Origin: Nicotiana tabacum
Taxonomy: Eukaryota; Streptophyta; Magnoliopsida; Solanales; Solanaceae
Length of the DNA stretch: 64,000 nt
NCBI RefSeq assembly: GCF_000715075.1
Contig: NC_134088.1
Location: 3,472,001-3,536,000, forward strand
Direction of reading: 5' to 3'
Position numbers and translations under genes: made by a program. The notes below the pieces were generated by a model. The model saw nothing but the letters and a program-made list of their open reading frames with translations. It was not told the origin of the DNA and made no database searches. Of this stretch, positions 34,123-45,477 are shown piece after piece; position 1 is the stretch's first letter; every line of letters starts with the position of its first letter.

Positions 34123-35647
34123 TGTTGGGACCAAAAACACACGCAAGTATACATGGTCGTCAAGTAATAAAGTGACTCGAAAGTCGGATGTCGAACCCGC
34201 AGAGTCTTAGATTGATCGTTAATTAAGCAAGCTAAAATCAATTAATTGTCCAAGATAATCAAGAGTGATGTTCTTCTATTAGTCTACTATTGCGGAAATT
34301 AAACAAATATCAACTAAATCAACAAGAATGCAAATGGGTATTATGAGACTTTAATTCAGAGGAGATGAAGATTTCAGGGTTGTGGTTAGTTTATTAATCC
34401 TATTAAGTTCAATAATCACACTCGTTATTCCAGATTATCTATGGTTGCTAATTAATCGGATCTTTTATATGAATAGCATGTTTCAATAATACTACTCGTC
34501 TGCCCACAATATATCAACCATATATTCCTATGGTATTGAGTCTATCATGAACGAATATAATACGGTATTTAATTAAGCAAGATTATTAGGTATATTTCTG
34601 TCCTAACAGTAAAATCTTCCCCCGAGCCACGGGTTTAGAAACAAACTCTCTTTAATTCTACTCTAATCTAAACATGGTTTTCCCAAGCATAGCATAGATA
34701 GTTAATAGAACTCAACTGCTGACCAGACAATTAAGCAATTATGCACAAAATTAGAGAAACAACCACAAGATGATAATCCGAATTAACGAAGATGTAATTA
34801 ATAAACGTTAATAATCATGTCAACCACAACCCTAGAAATTAGAGTGCTTAGCCACTCATGTTCGTAGCAACAATTTTCCAAGTATTTTGCATAAACAAAT
34901 TACAAAGCAAAGATGAAGGAATGAAGAACTCAATGATTTCCTCCTCCAACGAATGTTCCAACCGTTTTCTCCCTTTCAAAATAGTCCCCCTAGGTCTAAG
35001 ATGTCTCAAAAGTCCTCAAAATATAGTTTTTATATGTATTTATACCAAGTAGGGTCGGGCCCAGACGAAACACCCTTTCCTGCGCGAAATAGGACTCTGG
35101 CTCTGTAAAATTTGTACAGGTGCGCTGCACCCTGCACCGCACCTTGCGCCGTGCTGGTGGAGATTATCAGCAGCCTTGCATTTTCTTGTCATGCCAGCTT
35201 TTACACTGCTGCGCCGCACTCTGCGGCGCCCCATGCGGCGCGGTACTGAGAATTTGTGAAAATGCAAAACATGAAAATTGTAGCTCTTTCAAATAGCTTT
35301 CCAAGGATTTATTGTGGAGCCCAAAGGAGTTCTGAGCGAAAAGCTATGTGCATTTTACTAGACAATGCGTCGTATGCCCGCTCGATTCTCCGTTTCGTTC
35401 TTAATTACTATCATCCGTTGATCCCCGAACACGATCCCGGCTTAATTCCTTGGGCTTTTACTCAGACTTCAAAGCTCCAAATCACTTGAATTCATTCCAT
35501 AACATCTACATTGCTCGGAATCACTCCTACAAGGCATAAAACACATATTTAGTGCAAAACACTAGCGATTAAAGCTCAAACTCAATTAAAGTGCAGTAAA
35601 TTAGAGTGTAATAAGCGACTAAAATACACAATTATAGCCTATCATCA
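34123..35647 (-). repeat. Athila-like 5' LTR
   Basis: 1,525 bp, pairing with 4860-6275. It keeps the ~110-bp segment around 35028-35140 that the other LTR has lost. Confidence 0.9.
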
Positions 35648-35652
35648 AGCAA

Positions 35653-36286
35653 CCTATGTTTTTACTGTATCTTTTGGACATCATGACCAAAAAAACAAGC
35701 TGTAAATATAGTAGGTACAAAAAAAAACATTTCCTTATAAAGCAAGGGAAGAAATTGTAGCTTTTTTTTCACATTTAATAGTAGTAGGTATAAAAGAAAT
35801 TTAACAGTATAGTAGGTATAAAAGAAACTCAAGTCTTAATCAGAAATCCTTTAAGATTACTGTATTCTGTAAAACATTGCCACATGCATGAAACTTAATT
35901 CTGAGCCAATTTCAGAAGTAATCAAAAAGGAAAAAAACTTAGAACGTAATAATCCAGAAAAGTAACCTTTTTTCTCCATCAAATAAGCATTCAAATATAT
36001 ATATATATATATCTTTTAATTTATTTATTAATTAGCAAAGCTTTTAATTTGTTTATGACTAGCAAAAGGCAGGAAGGTAAGAAAGGAAAATTTTGTGTTC
36101 TTGTTTGGTTTGTTAAAATAAACTATAAGAAAATTAAAAGAGAGAAAATAATACTATATCATTTTCATTCAGTCATCACAAAATTCTGTTCCTCCCTTGA
36201 AAATTGCTACTATTACTGTCTTTTAAAAAACAATTTCCTTTCTATATATCTTTCTTTCTCCAATATTGTACTACACAAAAGATATA
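35653..36286. other. Intergenic with AT microsatellite
   Basis: AT-rich; (AT)n at about 35993-36012. No gene seen. Confidence 0.5.
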
Positions 36287-36446
36287 TACAGTTAGATCTT
36301 TTTATAACCTTTATTATAACAGTCAAGTTTTCTTAGGAATCATTTTTAATATTATGTTATAATATATGTTCTCAATAACAACACTTCACTATAGCAATCA
36401 CAAAATGTCGAAACAAACGATGCTCTTATAGAGAGATCTGGTTGTA
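36287..36446. mobile_element. MITE with TACAGTTAGATC-type ends
   Basis: 160 bp. The left end TACAGTTAGATCTTTTTATAA and the complement of the right end (TACAACCAGATCTCTCTATAA) form an imperfect terminal inverted repeat. The interior has the TTATAACAGTC / CACTATAGCAATC pattern of a MITE family frequent in Solanaceae. It borders the 25S fragment directly. Confidence 0.55.
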
Positions 36447-36450
36447 TTTG

Positions 36451-36816
36451 GCTTTTAATGTTATTTTACTTATTCTGTGAGTAGGAAGGGAGGGGGAGTC
36501 ACTGCCCCTCTTTTGGGACCCGAGGCTTGCAGGCCGATCAGGATGAAAGACATTATCAGGTGGGGAGTTTAGCTGGGGCGGCACATCTATTAAAAGATAA
36601 CACACGTATTCTAGATGAGCTCAACGGGAACAGAAATCTCATATGGAACAGAAGGGTAAAAGTTCGTTTGATTTTGATTTCAGTATGAAAACGAACGGTA
36701 AAAGCGTGATCGAACGATCCTTTAGACCTTCAGAATTCGAAGCTAGAGATGTCACAAAAGTTATCACAGGGATAACTGGCATGTAACAACTAAGCATTCA
36801 TAACGACGTTACTTTT
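36451..36816 (+). pseudogene. 25S rRNA gene fragment
   Basis: Degenerate copy of a ~365-bp part of nuclear 25S rDNA around the peptidyl-transferase (domain V) region. Recognisable blocks: CAGGTGGGGAGTTTAGCTGG, GGCGGCACATCTATTAAAAG, GATGAGCTCAACGGGAACAG, GATCCTTTAGACCTTCAGAA and TTATCACAGGGATAACTGGC. Many point changes show it is old and not functional. It ends about 150 bp before the GDSL start codon, so it lies in that gene's promoter/5' UTR. Confidence 0.9.
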
Positions 36817-36852
36817 AAAAATAAAAAATAAAAAATAGTAAATATATGACTC

Positions 36853-36860
36853 TATATATA
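36853..36860 (+). promoter_or_regulatory. Putative TATA box of GDSL gene
   Basis: TATATATA, 106 bp before the ATG at 36966. Confidence 0.5.
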
Positions 36861-36965
36861 GAATACAATTGTGTGCATAACCACATGTCTTTAAACCATC
36901 AAAAATCCATGAACCCTTGGAGGGAATATTAAAACTATAAATTCTTGTTCAATTCTTTTAAAGCC

Positions 36966-39900
36966 ATGGCACCAAAATCTTTCTTCTTGTTCTTCTTAGC
37001 CCTTTTATTGTGTAATTATACAATTAAAAGCCAAACCATTCCAAAATTCACATCAATTCTTGTTTTTGGTGATTCAACAGTTGATACTGGAAATAACAAC
37101 TATATATTCACTCTATTTAAAGGCAATCACCCACCCTATGGAAAAGACTATTATAACCCTATTCCAACAGGTAGATTTTCAAATGGAAAACTTGTACCAG
37201 ATATATTAGCATTTTTATTAAAGTTAAAAAAATATGGTGTGCCACCATATTTACAGCCAAATTTAATGGCTAATGATTTAAAAACTGGGGTTTGTTTTGC
37301 ATCAGCTGGTTCAGGATATGATGATTTAACAAGTTCAATTTCTGGAGTAATTCCAATGAGAAAACAATTGGAATATTTTAAAGAATATTTGGAGAAATTG
37401 AAAGGGTATTTTGAAGAAAAAGAAGCTGAAAAAATAGTGAAAGGTGCTTTGGTTATTGTTAGTTCAGGGAGTAATGATTTTATTTTTAATTTTTATGATA
37501 TTCCAACAAGAAGGGTTGAATTTAACATGAATGAGTACCAAGATTTTCTGCTAGACAAGCTGCAATTTTTTGTCAAGGTTATTATCTATCACATCCCTCT
37601 CTTCTTATTTAATGTACACTTTTCTTGAATTGATCCTTTACATTGCTAGACGGGAGCCTTGGAGCAACAGTAAAGTTGTCTCCGTCATGTATGTTTTACA
37701 AGTCATGGGTTCGAGTCATGAAAGTAGTCATTAATGCCTACATTAGAGTAGGTTGTCTCTTTTACACCTCTAAGGGTGTGATCCTTCCCGGACCCTGCAT
37801 GAATGTAGAATGCTTTGTGCACCGGGCTGCCCTTTTACACTACTAAAAATACGCGTTATTCCGAGGAGCAAAACCGACGAGTTTTTACCTCATACAGCTT
37901 GGGTCAAAGACAAGGAGAAAGGTTAGAAGCGACGGGGAAACCTAGCAAGTTGTCGGTCGAGGTGGGGATAAGCTTGCTTCTTCACAAGCCTATCCCCTCG
38001 AGAAAAACGACTTAATATTGTTAGCCCTTCGCGTTTTTTCCACTCTATCCCATTTCATTTTGGGATAGGTGCCTTATTACTAAAATAATAAGTGAAGTAG
38101 TCATCGTCTGACCAATTTGGCTCGAGCAGAATACCATCGGTAATAAAAGGATTTATGTTTTTTTGTTAATTCAGATTCTTAATTGGGTTAACTTCAATAT
38201 TTTTCTTTGTTTAACCATCTGGTATTCGATTCACACTTATGAGAAAAAGGTCATAAAACATGCATTACATTAATAGAGATCTATATGAGAGGAAAGTCAC
38301 ACCAAATAGTCAAATTTACTTATAATTACCTCATTATTAATTTAATTTTATAAATGCTTTTTATGTCGTAAGTACATATCATTTAAACTCGTATATATTG
38401 TGACATTTCTATTATTACCTGATATTGCTTTTGTTTTCATTTTCTATTATACTGTTGTTGTTACTATTTCTTTGACTTTTTTACAACTGTATTTCTTTTT
38501 CTATACTGTTGCGATTATGCATGCTTGCTTCGAGCCGAACGTCTATTGAAAATAGTCTCTCTACGGGCACAAGGTAAGGGTAAGGCTGCATGCTCACTAT
38601 CCTCCTCATACGCTACGTGTGAAATTATACTGGATATGTTGTTGTTGTATATTATTATTGTGACATGCAATATTCTACCTTATTTTAACAGGAACTTTAT
38701 GAACTTGGATGTCATAAAATTATAGTGAGTGGGCTGTCTCCAATTGGTTGTCTTCCAATTCAAATGACAGCAAAATCTCCACTTCATAGAATTTGCTTAG
38801 AAAAAGAGAATTCAGATTCTCAATTCTATAATCAAAAGCTTGAGAAATTGCTGCCAAATTTACAATCACAACTCCCAGGAAGCAAAATCTTGTATGCAGA
38901 CATCTACACTCCTATATCAGACCTCATCAATAATCCACAAGAATATGGTAAGCTTTCAATGTTTTTTTGTTTCTCATCCGATATTCGGTACTTGCTTTAG
39001 AATTCAACTAATTCGAATTCTCGCTCGAAATTTCACTTTGAGGGAAAAGCCTTCCTTAGTAAAGACACCTTCATAACCAGTCTCGAATCCGAGACCTTTG
39101 GTTAATGATGGAGAAGTACCACTCTGCCATAGTTTTTGGTAGATAAGGATGAAGAAGTATTTATCTTGAGCCTTTTAGATAGCTTTCAGATTGTTCGGTA
39201 CCAGCTATCGTTAAAGAAAGCATATGCTTCTAACTCAGTTCATCCCTTATATGGTAATGGTAGGTACACTGATACTCTTCTTCTTCTTTTTTTTTTGGTT
39301 CAACCAAAGACCAATTTGCATGCACTTTGACTAAATTTATTGGGTACCTGCTATCTCCCACCGTCAACACAGGTATCAAATAACTCCCTTAACCAAGACT
39401 TAGATATATGGGAAAAAATAATCTAGTATTTTTTGTCTCTACCGAAATTTAATTATGTTAAGGCGGACCTTGTGATAGCCTTCATGCCATTCACTTAACA
39501 ACTCGTTTGGTACGAGGGATAATGAAAAATTAATCTCGGGATTAAATTTAAGATTAGTTTATCCTATGTCTGGTTGGGATAAAATCGTGTATAACTAATC
39601 CCGAGATTAGTTATCCCGGGATTATAGCGTTATTTTTATCCCTATGAGAGGGTGGGATAATAATCTCGGTATAATTAATCCTAGGATAACTTGTTTCCCA
39701 ACCAAATAACTCCTTAATTCTTATAATTCTTAACGTTTGAGCATTTATCATGAATATTATCCAACAGTTAGAGAAGCTGTCTTCTTCTTTTTCCTTGTTT
39801 TTTTGTTTCATTCTTATTAATCAAAAATACTTTTTGTTTTACATAATTATGACAGGATTTGAAGAAATTAAAAAAGGTTGTTGTGGAACTGGATTATTAG

Positions 39901-40061
39901 AAGCAGGACCATTGTGTACAACAAAATCTCCTGTGTGTACAGATACTTCACTATATATTTTCTTTGACAGTATTCATCCGACTGAATCAACTTATTACCA
40001 CATTACTGAGTACTTAGTGAAGGAGCTTCTCCCAAAATTCTCAACTGTTGGCAGCTTTTGA
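36966..40061 (+). CDS. GDSL esterase/lipase
   Basis: Three exons: 36966-37577, 38692-38947, 39856-40061; all introns are GT-AG and the joined frame gives 357 aa, the usual length for plant GDSL lipases. Residues 1-23 form a hydrophobic signal peptide, so the product is probably secreted or goes to the wall. Block I is FGDSTVDTGNNN (catalytic Ser37), block II is FASAGSGYD, block III is GSND (168-171) and block V is DSIHPT (Asp327, His330), so the full catalytic set is present. Such enzymes hydrolyse acyl esters (cutin monomers, lipids, acetylated sugars); the substrate cannot be told. An upstream TTG is not the start; the ATG at 36966 gives the signal peptide. AATAAA lies at 40075-40080. It is convergent with the RPC8-type gene. 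Confidence 0.92.
37651..37838 (+). mobile_element. Au-type SINE in GDSL intron 1
   Basis: Starts GGGAGCCTTGGAGCAACAG, has GTCATGGGTTCGAGTC (box B) and ends GTGCACCGGGCTGCCCTTTT. It is nearly full length and on the sense strand of the host gene. Confidence 0.85.
38532..38650 (+). mobile_element. Solanaceae TS/SolS-type SINE, 3' part, in GDSL intron 1
   Basis: GAGCCGAACGTCTATTG, CTCTCTACGGGCACAAGG, TAAGGCTGCATGCTCACTAT and a GTTGTTGTTGTA tail. It is the same family as the minus copy at 43148-43272. Its 5' half is not recognisable. Confidence 0.65.
39313..39455 (-). mobile_element. Solanaceae SINE in GDSL intron 2
   Basis: Reverse-strand copy of the family at 1890/2125: on plus, GGGTACCTGCTATCTCCCACC, then CCAAGACTTAGATATATGGG and a T-rich TAGTATTTTTTGTCTCTACC. 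Confidence 0.65.
39495..39716. mobile_element. Foldback/MITE-like element in GDSL intron 2
   Basis: The repeated words GGGATAA, AATCCCGAGATTAG and TTATCCCGGGATTA, plus ends ACTCGTTTGGT and ACCAAATAACTCC, form an imperfect large inverted repeat. The family was not identified. Confidence 0.45.
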
Positions 40062-40581
40062 TCTATTATACTGAAATAAAATTTGTAAAAATTTCAGTAC
40101 TAAGATTTAATTTCCACATGTATGAAAATAGCGTTCAATTTATTCCCACAAATAGGGTATGGAGAGGACAATGTGTATGCAGACCTTACCCTACCTTGTG
40201 TAGGTAGAAATATAGTGTGACAGACAATATTTTAATAGAATTTATCTATATGTACAAAATCATACATATATTTATAGGGCAGTCAGGTGCAGAAGCATCC
40301 CACGTTTGCGCAGAGTCCGGAGAAAGGCCGCATTCCAAGAGGGTTTGATGTAGGCAGCATATCATGATGCATGTATTTTATAGATTAATGATTTCACAAA
40401 TAGGAATAGAAACACATAAGTAGCAGAATCATCCTTTCTGAAAAGAGTGTACTGAGGACCTACTAAGAGATTTGAAGTAACACAAAGAGCTCATTTTGCT
40501 TCTTTCTAAGGATGACAAAATTACAGTCACTGTTTTTCTCTCTATCAACAAAAAATAAATTATATAGTTTATTGTCAAAGA
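40062..40581. other. Convergent intergenic region with SINE fragments
   Basis: Between the two genes. 40146-40215 resembles the GGGTCTGGGGAGGGTAGTG part of the TS/SolS-type SINE, and 40272-40365 (minus) resembles the 3' half of an Au SINE (GGGCAGTCAGGTGCA, GAGTCCGGAGAAAGGCCGC). The rest is unassigned. Confidence 0.55.
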
Positions 40582-40743
40582 TTCTACCCGCATTCATGCA
40601 GGGTCGGGGAACAACCGCACCCTAAAGGGTGTGATATAGACAGCCTACCCTAATACAAGCATTAGTGAATGTTTTCACGGCTCAAACCCGTAACATATAT
40701 GTCATGCAGAGACAACTTTACCGTTGTTCCAAGGCTCCCCTTC
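40582..40743 (-). mobile_element. Au-type SINE just after the RPC8 stop
   Basis: 162-bp SINE on the same strand as the RPC8-type gene, flanked by a perfect 8-bp TSD GTCAAAGA (40574-40581 and 40744-40751). On the minus strand it starts GAAGGGGAGCCTTGGAACAA and has GTTACGGGTTTGAGCC. It begins 25 bp beyond the stop codon, so it very likely forms part of the 3' UTR. Confidence 0.88.
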
Positions 40744-40768
40744 GTCAAAGAGTTTACAGTAATTTCTG

Positions 40769-43700
40769 CTATATCCACCATGAAATGGGTCCTAAACCAT
40801 CAGCATCAAGAGATCCCTGGTAATGTACAGTCAAGAAAAAATGCCAGAATCAATAAAAATAAGCATAAATTAAACTGCTTTTCCTCAGTCTATAGAAAGT
40901 AGAATAACATAGGAGAATTTTTCAAACTCATGCGTATTGAAGATCCGCATTCCATTTTTTATACTGCTTAGTGCGACTGAAAAACAACGTTGCGTCATCC
41001 AAAATTCCAAGATTAAACGCTGAAGTTTCAATTTATGCAAGAGTGTTTTTTCTTTATAACTGAGTAACAGAATTTAAACTCATATGAATCAAAAATTCAG
41101 AAGTTCAACCTTCAAGTCACCAAACTGCAAAAAATGAAGTAAATGATGCGACAAAAACTCTATAATCGACCACTGAGTTAACACCCTATTTTTAACGGCA
41201 GTTGCCACACTAGTGGAGAGGGTGTGATCAGGAGTTTACATAAGTCACATCTACAATGAACAGCATGCCAAAAGCATGGTTCGACGATATATTCGTTACG
41301 AGTAGCATATATTTTAGGAAGCTTGATAAGCTTCCACAACCTAATAACAGTTTCTCCACAATCAATAATAAAGCCTTTACATATTTAGATGCTATGTTGC
41401 GCAGACTCTCCAAAATGTTGCCGCACCCGTGTCGAATCCTCTAACAATGCACTACCTTTGGAGGATCCGACACGTGCTCGGCAATATTTTCGGAGAGTCC
41501 AAACAACATAGTTTAGATGCACTAGAAATCCAATGCATCTCGGGCATTACAACCACTTAACCAGCTAATAGCGATGGGACTATATCATTTTAATTGAAGG
41601 AACGGAAATTTTAATATACTGAAGGAATAAAAGATTTGACGGACCTTTATGACCATTGGTGCGAATGGCTTTGAATCTTTTTCTTGCTCAAGAGGTACGG
41701 ATGGATAACTAACACTATGAACTTGGAACCTAATCTGCAGTTTATATAATCAAATGTCAAAATTTCCGGGTACATCATATGACAAGCCGGTGCAATATAG
41801 CAAAGTTGTTAGGTCTAAAAACCTCATCTACGCCATCAATAGGATATTCATCTTGTCCCTCAAACTGCCATATCCATCTGACTTGGTTCCTAAAATAGAC
41901 AATAAAAACCCATATGCAAAGAAACTTAAGATGTATGATTGAGAAAGACCAAGCAGTAGATGCAATCGCACCACAAAATTAGATGTTGATACAAGAAAAC
42001 ACTTACTTGTTCTCAGGATCAGGCTCAGAACGTGATGGAGATGGCATTAGAGGTGGGGGCACATAAATGTCATTGAAAAATCCAAGTGACACTGCCAAAC
42101 GTAAAATTGAACGAACATTAAGAAGCCTTTTTCTGAGAGATTACCCTTATCCATTAAAATGCGCCTTATATATCATGGAAGAAACTTAATGAAAAGGAAA
42201 ATATATACTAGCGCATGATTTTTGCAAATGATAGCTTGAGAATAAGCCTTTCATGATGAAGTACTATCCTCTGCCAAACTAAAGTGGAAAGTACCGAATT
42301 AAAATATTCCCTCTGTGTAATTTCTGAACTAGAAAAATGCATATTCATCAAGTTTTTTCTTTTTGTATTAATAACGCCAACTATTCAGGACATTACTATG
42401 TTTCTTTTCTGATAAGTCAAATTGCTTTCATTAATAATGCCGAGTCCTGTAAAAAGTATTTGCAATATGGGTCGAAAGCTTATACTCATTAATCTATCAA
42501 GCTCGCCGAACTATTAGGAAAAGATCTCCTAAGTCAAAAAGTATGAATGCAACAATTAGGAAAAAACAATATCTAATAGTATACTTCGCTAAATATGTCT
42601 CAGAACATATATGACAGAAACTCCAACAAAGGAAAATTGCATGAGAAATAAACTGTAAACAGTCTGCAAGCCTTACAGCGCAAACCCTCTGTATTGGACT
42701 CTTTGAGTTTAGCAACTATTACTTCTCCTACAAATGGGCGAAACACTATCAGTCTAAACTTGACCTGCAAAAGACCATGATTTTCTATATTAACGAACAT
42801 GCGATCACAGTACACATTACAAATAATAGAAAGCTGATTAGTTTGTAGTGTATTGCTCTATGTAGAATCCAACAATCGCTTCGTCAAATGATATTAGACT
42901 CGAAAACCTAATTGGTCTTGTATCAAGGTGAGGAATTGTCCTTTAACAATTTTAAGGCTGTTAGTGAGAATACTTTTTGTTTGGCATAAAGAAAGTTTTC
43001 CAGATCTACAGGATGAAACTATTGGATACTTTTTGTTTGGGGTCAGCGACATGAATCCCCCCATCTTCATTTAAGCTCAACTCATGTCATCATCAATACC
43101 AAATAAATTAAAAGTGAAAAATACGTTAAATACATACATATATATAAACAACGACAACAACCCAATATAATCCCACAAGTGGGGTCTGGGGAGGGTAGTG
43201 TGTAGGCAGATCTTACCCCTATCCTGTAAGGCAGAGAGGCTGTTTCCAATAGACCCTCAACAACAAACAGCAACAACAACTTATTCCCAACTACTAGATA
43301 TCACCTATATTTCTACCTCTGACCTCTAAGGAGGCAACAATAAGGATCTGGAGCACATTTTCCAATCAGTGAGACATCAGATCTTTATATAGATAGTGTC
43401 AAAGAAGCTAGTAACAGATTAATTAAAGCCCAGAGGTACTTGCACTTCAACACATCTCTTATTCTTTTAGAAAATTGAGGGGAGATTTTATTTTGTCTAT
43501 TTTTTTTTATTTTTTTTTTTTGGGGGGGGGGGGGGGGGAGGGGGGATCAGTGAAGGGGGAGATTTATTTTTTTATTTTTATTTTTTGAGAAAGTGGAGGA
43601 GATTTAGTTTAGGACGAAGTTGTGTGGGTGTGGATCTATGTCCAGGAATGAATCCCCTAATCCCCATCAGAAATAGAGCAGGAAATAGTGCACTTTCAAT

Positions 43701-44206
43701 TCTCAGAACCGCAGAACGGCACAGTGATACTCATAATGCCAAAGAATTTATCACCTGAAACTATTTTACATTAACCCAGAAAGGCGGAAACAGTCTCAAC
43801 AAGCTCTAGGTACAGAATAATCAAAGGGGAGTAGAAAATGGGAGGGAAAATGCCACTTGTTTGTTCAATCCATGTAAGTTAAAAAAGTACACTTAATTGC
43901 AGTAACAAGTACAATACCGTATATGTTGAGGCACCTTCTCCCGCATAGATAAAACCGCCATCTATGGAGCGAATATCATAAACGGAGACGCAAAGGCCCA
44001 AATTTGCAATAACCTTGCATCATTGTACAAAAGTTAGCCACTTGTAATGATGCCAAATAAACAGAAATGCAGAATCAATAGAGAAGAAAATAAACCTTAT
44101 CCACAAAGAGACCCTCAAGCTCTCCCCTGATTGATTCATTGAGTGGAAGGCTTAGGAGATGAGGCGGCAATCTCAGTGTGTGTTCTATTTCACTCAAATA
44201 AAACAT
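40769..44206 (-). CDS. RNA polymerase III subunit RPC8 (Rpb7-like)
   Basis: Seven coding exons on the minus strand: 44206-44096, 44013-43918, 42764-42677, 42091-42007, 41889-41823, 41734-41645, 40816-40769. All joins are GT-AG and in phase; total 194 aa, near the usual ~200. The N-terminal domain (MFYLSEIEHTLRLPPHLLSL, GELEGLFVDKVIANLGLCVS, VYDIRSIDGGFIYAGEGAST) is the Rpb7 tip domain. The rest (FRLIVFRPFVGEVIVAKLKE, SLGFFNDIYVPPPLMPSPSR, KPFAPMVIK, DADGLGPISWW) is the OB-fold typical of the Pol III member (yeast Rpc25). In the family it pairs with the Rpb4-like subunit in the stalk that takes part in initiation on tRNA and 5S genes. No lesion was seen. It is a host housekeeping gene. Confidence 0.9.
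41390..41514. mobile_element. Foldback MITE in RPC8 intron
   Basis: A 125-bp near-palindrome: left arm CTATGTTGCGCAGACTCTCC, CCGCACCCGTGTCGAATCCT; right arm GGAGGATCCGACACGTGCTC, GGAGAGTCCAAACAACATAG. This foldback is widespread in Solanaceae genes. It lies in the last coding intron (40817-41644). Confidence 0.8.
43148..43272 (-). mobile_element. Solanaceae TS/SolS-type SINE in RPC8 intron
   Basis: On plus: AACGACAACAACCCAATATA, GTGGGGTCTGGGGAGGGTAG, CAGAGAGGCTGTTTCCAATA. It ends in CAACAAC repeats on the tail side. It sits between coding exons 2 and 3. Confidence 0.8.
43500..43546. repeat. T/G homopolymer tract
   Basis: A T-rich run followed by 17 consecutive G and a further G6. It lies in an intron of the RPC8-type gene (C run in the transcript). 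A shorter T9-G10 tract lies near 45612-45632. Confidence 0.85.
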
Positions 44207-45291
44207 GCCTCCTTATTCTGTAGTAAGATGTACACCAAAAAATCTACCAAGTTTGACAAACAAAAATACACACATGTGAAGCGGCTAAAATTGATGGAGT
44301 TGCAAAAGAAAGACTATCAGACATGGCTCATAAAGATCCATTTTCAAACAATACCAAGTTGTTTTACTTTTTAAGCAAGCATACATGGAAATAATTTTGT
44401 TCTCCGACAAGGATGTTCGACTATTTCACTAACACAAATAACGCATAACTCTGTCAAGATTTATATAATCCATAATAATTACGATCAATTAAACAAAAAC
44501 TTTTGTCCTACTAGATTAGAAGTTGATTATATGGCAACACTAGACTGCCTTGTTTGTTCGTCGAAAGAAAAACAGTCTTGTTTTGTGTGTGGATGCATTG
44601 ACCCATCATCTTCCTCCCCAAAAAGTTGCTGAACTATAACTAAACTATTCCTACACAAGGCCGAGGAGATAGTGTCTCAATTTTGTCCACCTACAATGAA
44701 GTGCGGCTAAGAACTGCATAAGCTATACATATGGATTTTTACGATCGATCGATGAATTTCACTTTGTTCGTAGTACACCAAGATGGTGTCAACAGATATT
44801 TTAAGAGTGCGCTTATGGCTCAACCACAATCGATTGCGCAAACCAAAACGATCAAGATAAGGCAATTGTGAAACCTGTTTCCATATTTTCAGATATCAAA
44901 ATGTTCCACGAAAACATTTATGCAAATTCATAGAGAACCCATAAGAGTTTTTGACCATTTGACTAGAAATAACAAAAAAAATTCCATGAAAACAATCGCA
45001 ACTATAAAGGGCGAGGCAGTAAGCTCTTTATCAACCGAACTATCTCTATTGCTTCACTCTAACTTTAACTACATCCTTAAAATACGGTCACTTACATCAA
45101 AACATCCTTTAAGCTTCCCACAGTTAAACAAAATACACCCATCAATTAAGTTTTCCATCCACTAGTAACGGCTCCTAGTATTTATCACATGACTCCTCTT
45201 TTTAAATTTTTCTTTCCCTTTTTCCATAAACTCTTCTTTCCTCCAAAGAAGAAAAATAAGTGGCCGCTAAGTTTCACAAAAACGGGGTTTT

Positions 45292-45477
45292 CTTTGACCA
45301 TGAGGTCTCGGGTTCAAATTCCAGCAGGGGCAAACAATAAGTAGGTGATTTCTTCACATCTACCTAAGCGTTGGTAGGCATAGTTATCTAGTACCTCTTC
45401 CAGGAGGTAGCAAGTAACCAGTCGAATAGCCGAGGTGTGAGCAAGCTGACCAGGACAGCACCGTCATAAAAAACATG
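45292..45477 (+). mobile_element. Solanaceae SINE, tandem copy 1
   Basis: Same family as 1890: CCATGAGGTCTCGGGTTCAA, GGTGATTTCTTCACATC, CCAGGAGGTAGCAAG, AATAGCCGAGGTGTGAGCAA, GACAGCACCGTCATAAAAAA. It lies in the presumed 5' UTR intron of the RPC8-type gene, antisense to it. Confidence 0.75.

Larger units (their letters stand above)
4860..35647 (-). mobile_element. Athila-like gypsy element, split by Ogre
   Basis: The element lies on the minus strand: 5' LTR 34123-35647, PBS 34099-34116, gag 33923-33073, [Ogre insertion 33072-9649], gag zinc knuckle and protease 9648-8192, non-coding 8191-6276, 3' LTR 6275-4860. Flanks AGCGA (4855-4859) and AGCAA (35648-35652) fit a 5-bp TSD with one change. 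Without the Ogre it is about 7.4 kb. The PBS, the PPT form and the protease type fit the Athila group. No reverse transcriptase, RNase H or integrase is found, so it is a gag-protease-only, non-autonomous form or a deletion derivative. Confidence 0.85.

Noticed and set aside
36451..36816. Functional rRNA gene
   Set aside because: Only a small internal part of 25S with many substitutions and no flanking rDNA; a fragment, not a gene.
37839..38095. CACTA-type transposon fragment in GDSL intron 1
   Set aside because: CACTACTAAAAATACGCG looks like a CACTA terminus, but the other end (ATAATAAGTG) is only loosely complementary and no 3-bp TSD fits, so I do not call it.
41228..41444. ORFs across the foldback in the RPC8 intron
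   Set aside because: Lie inside an intron and a palindromic MITE; the real last exon is at 40769-40816.
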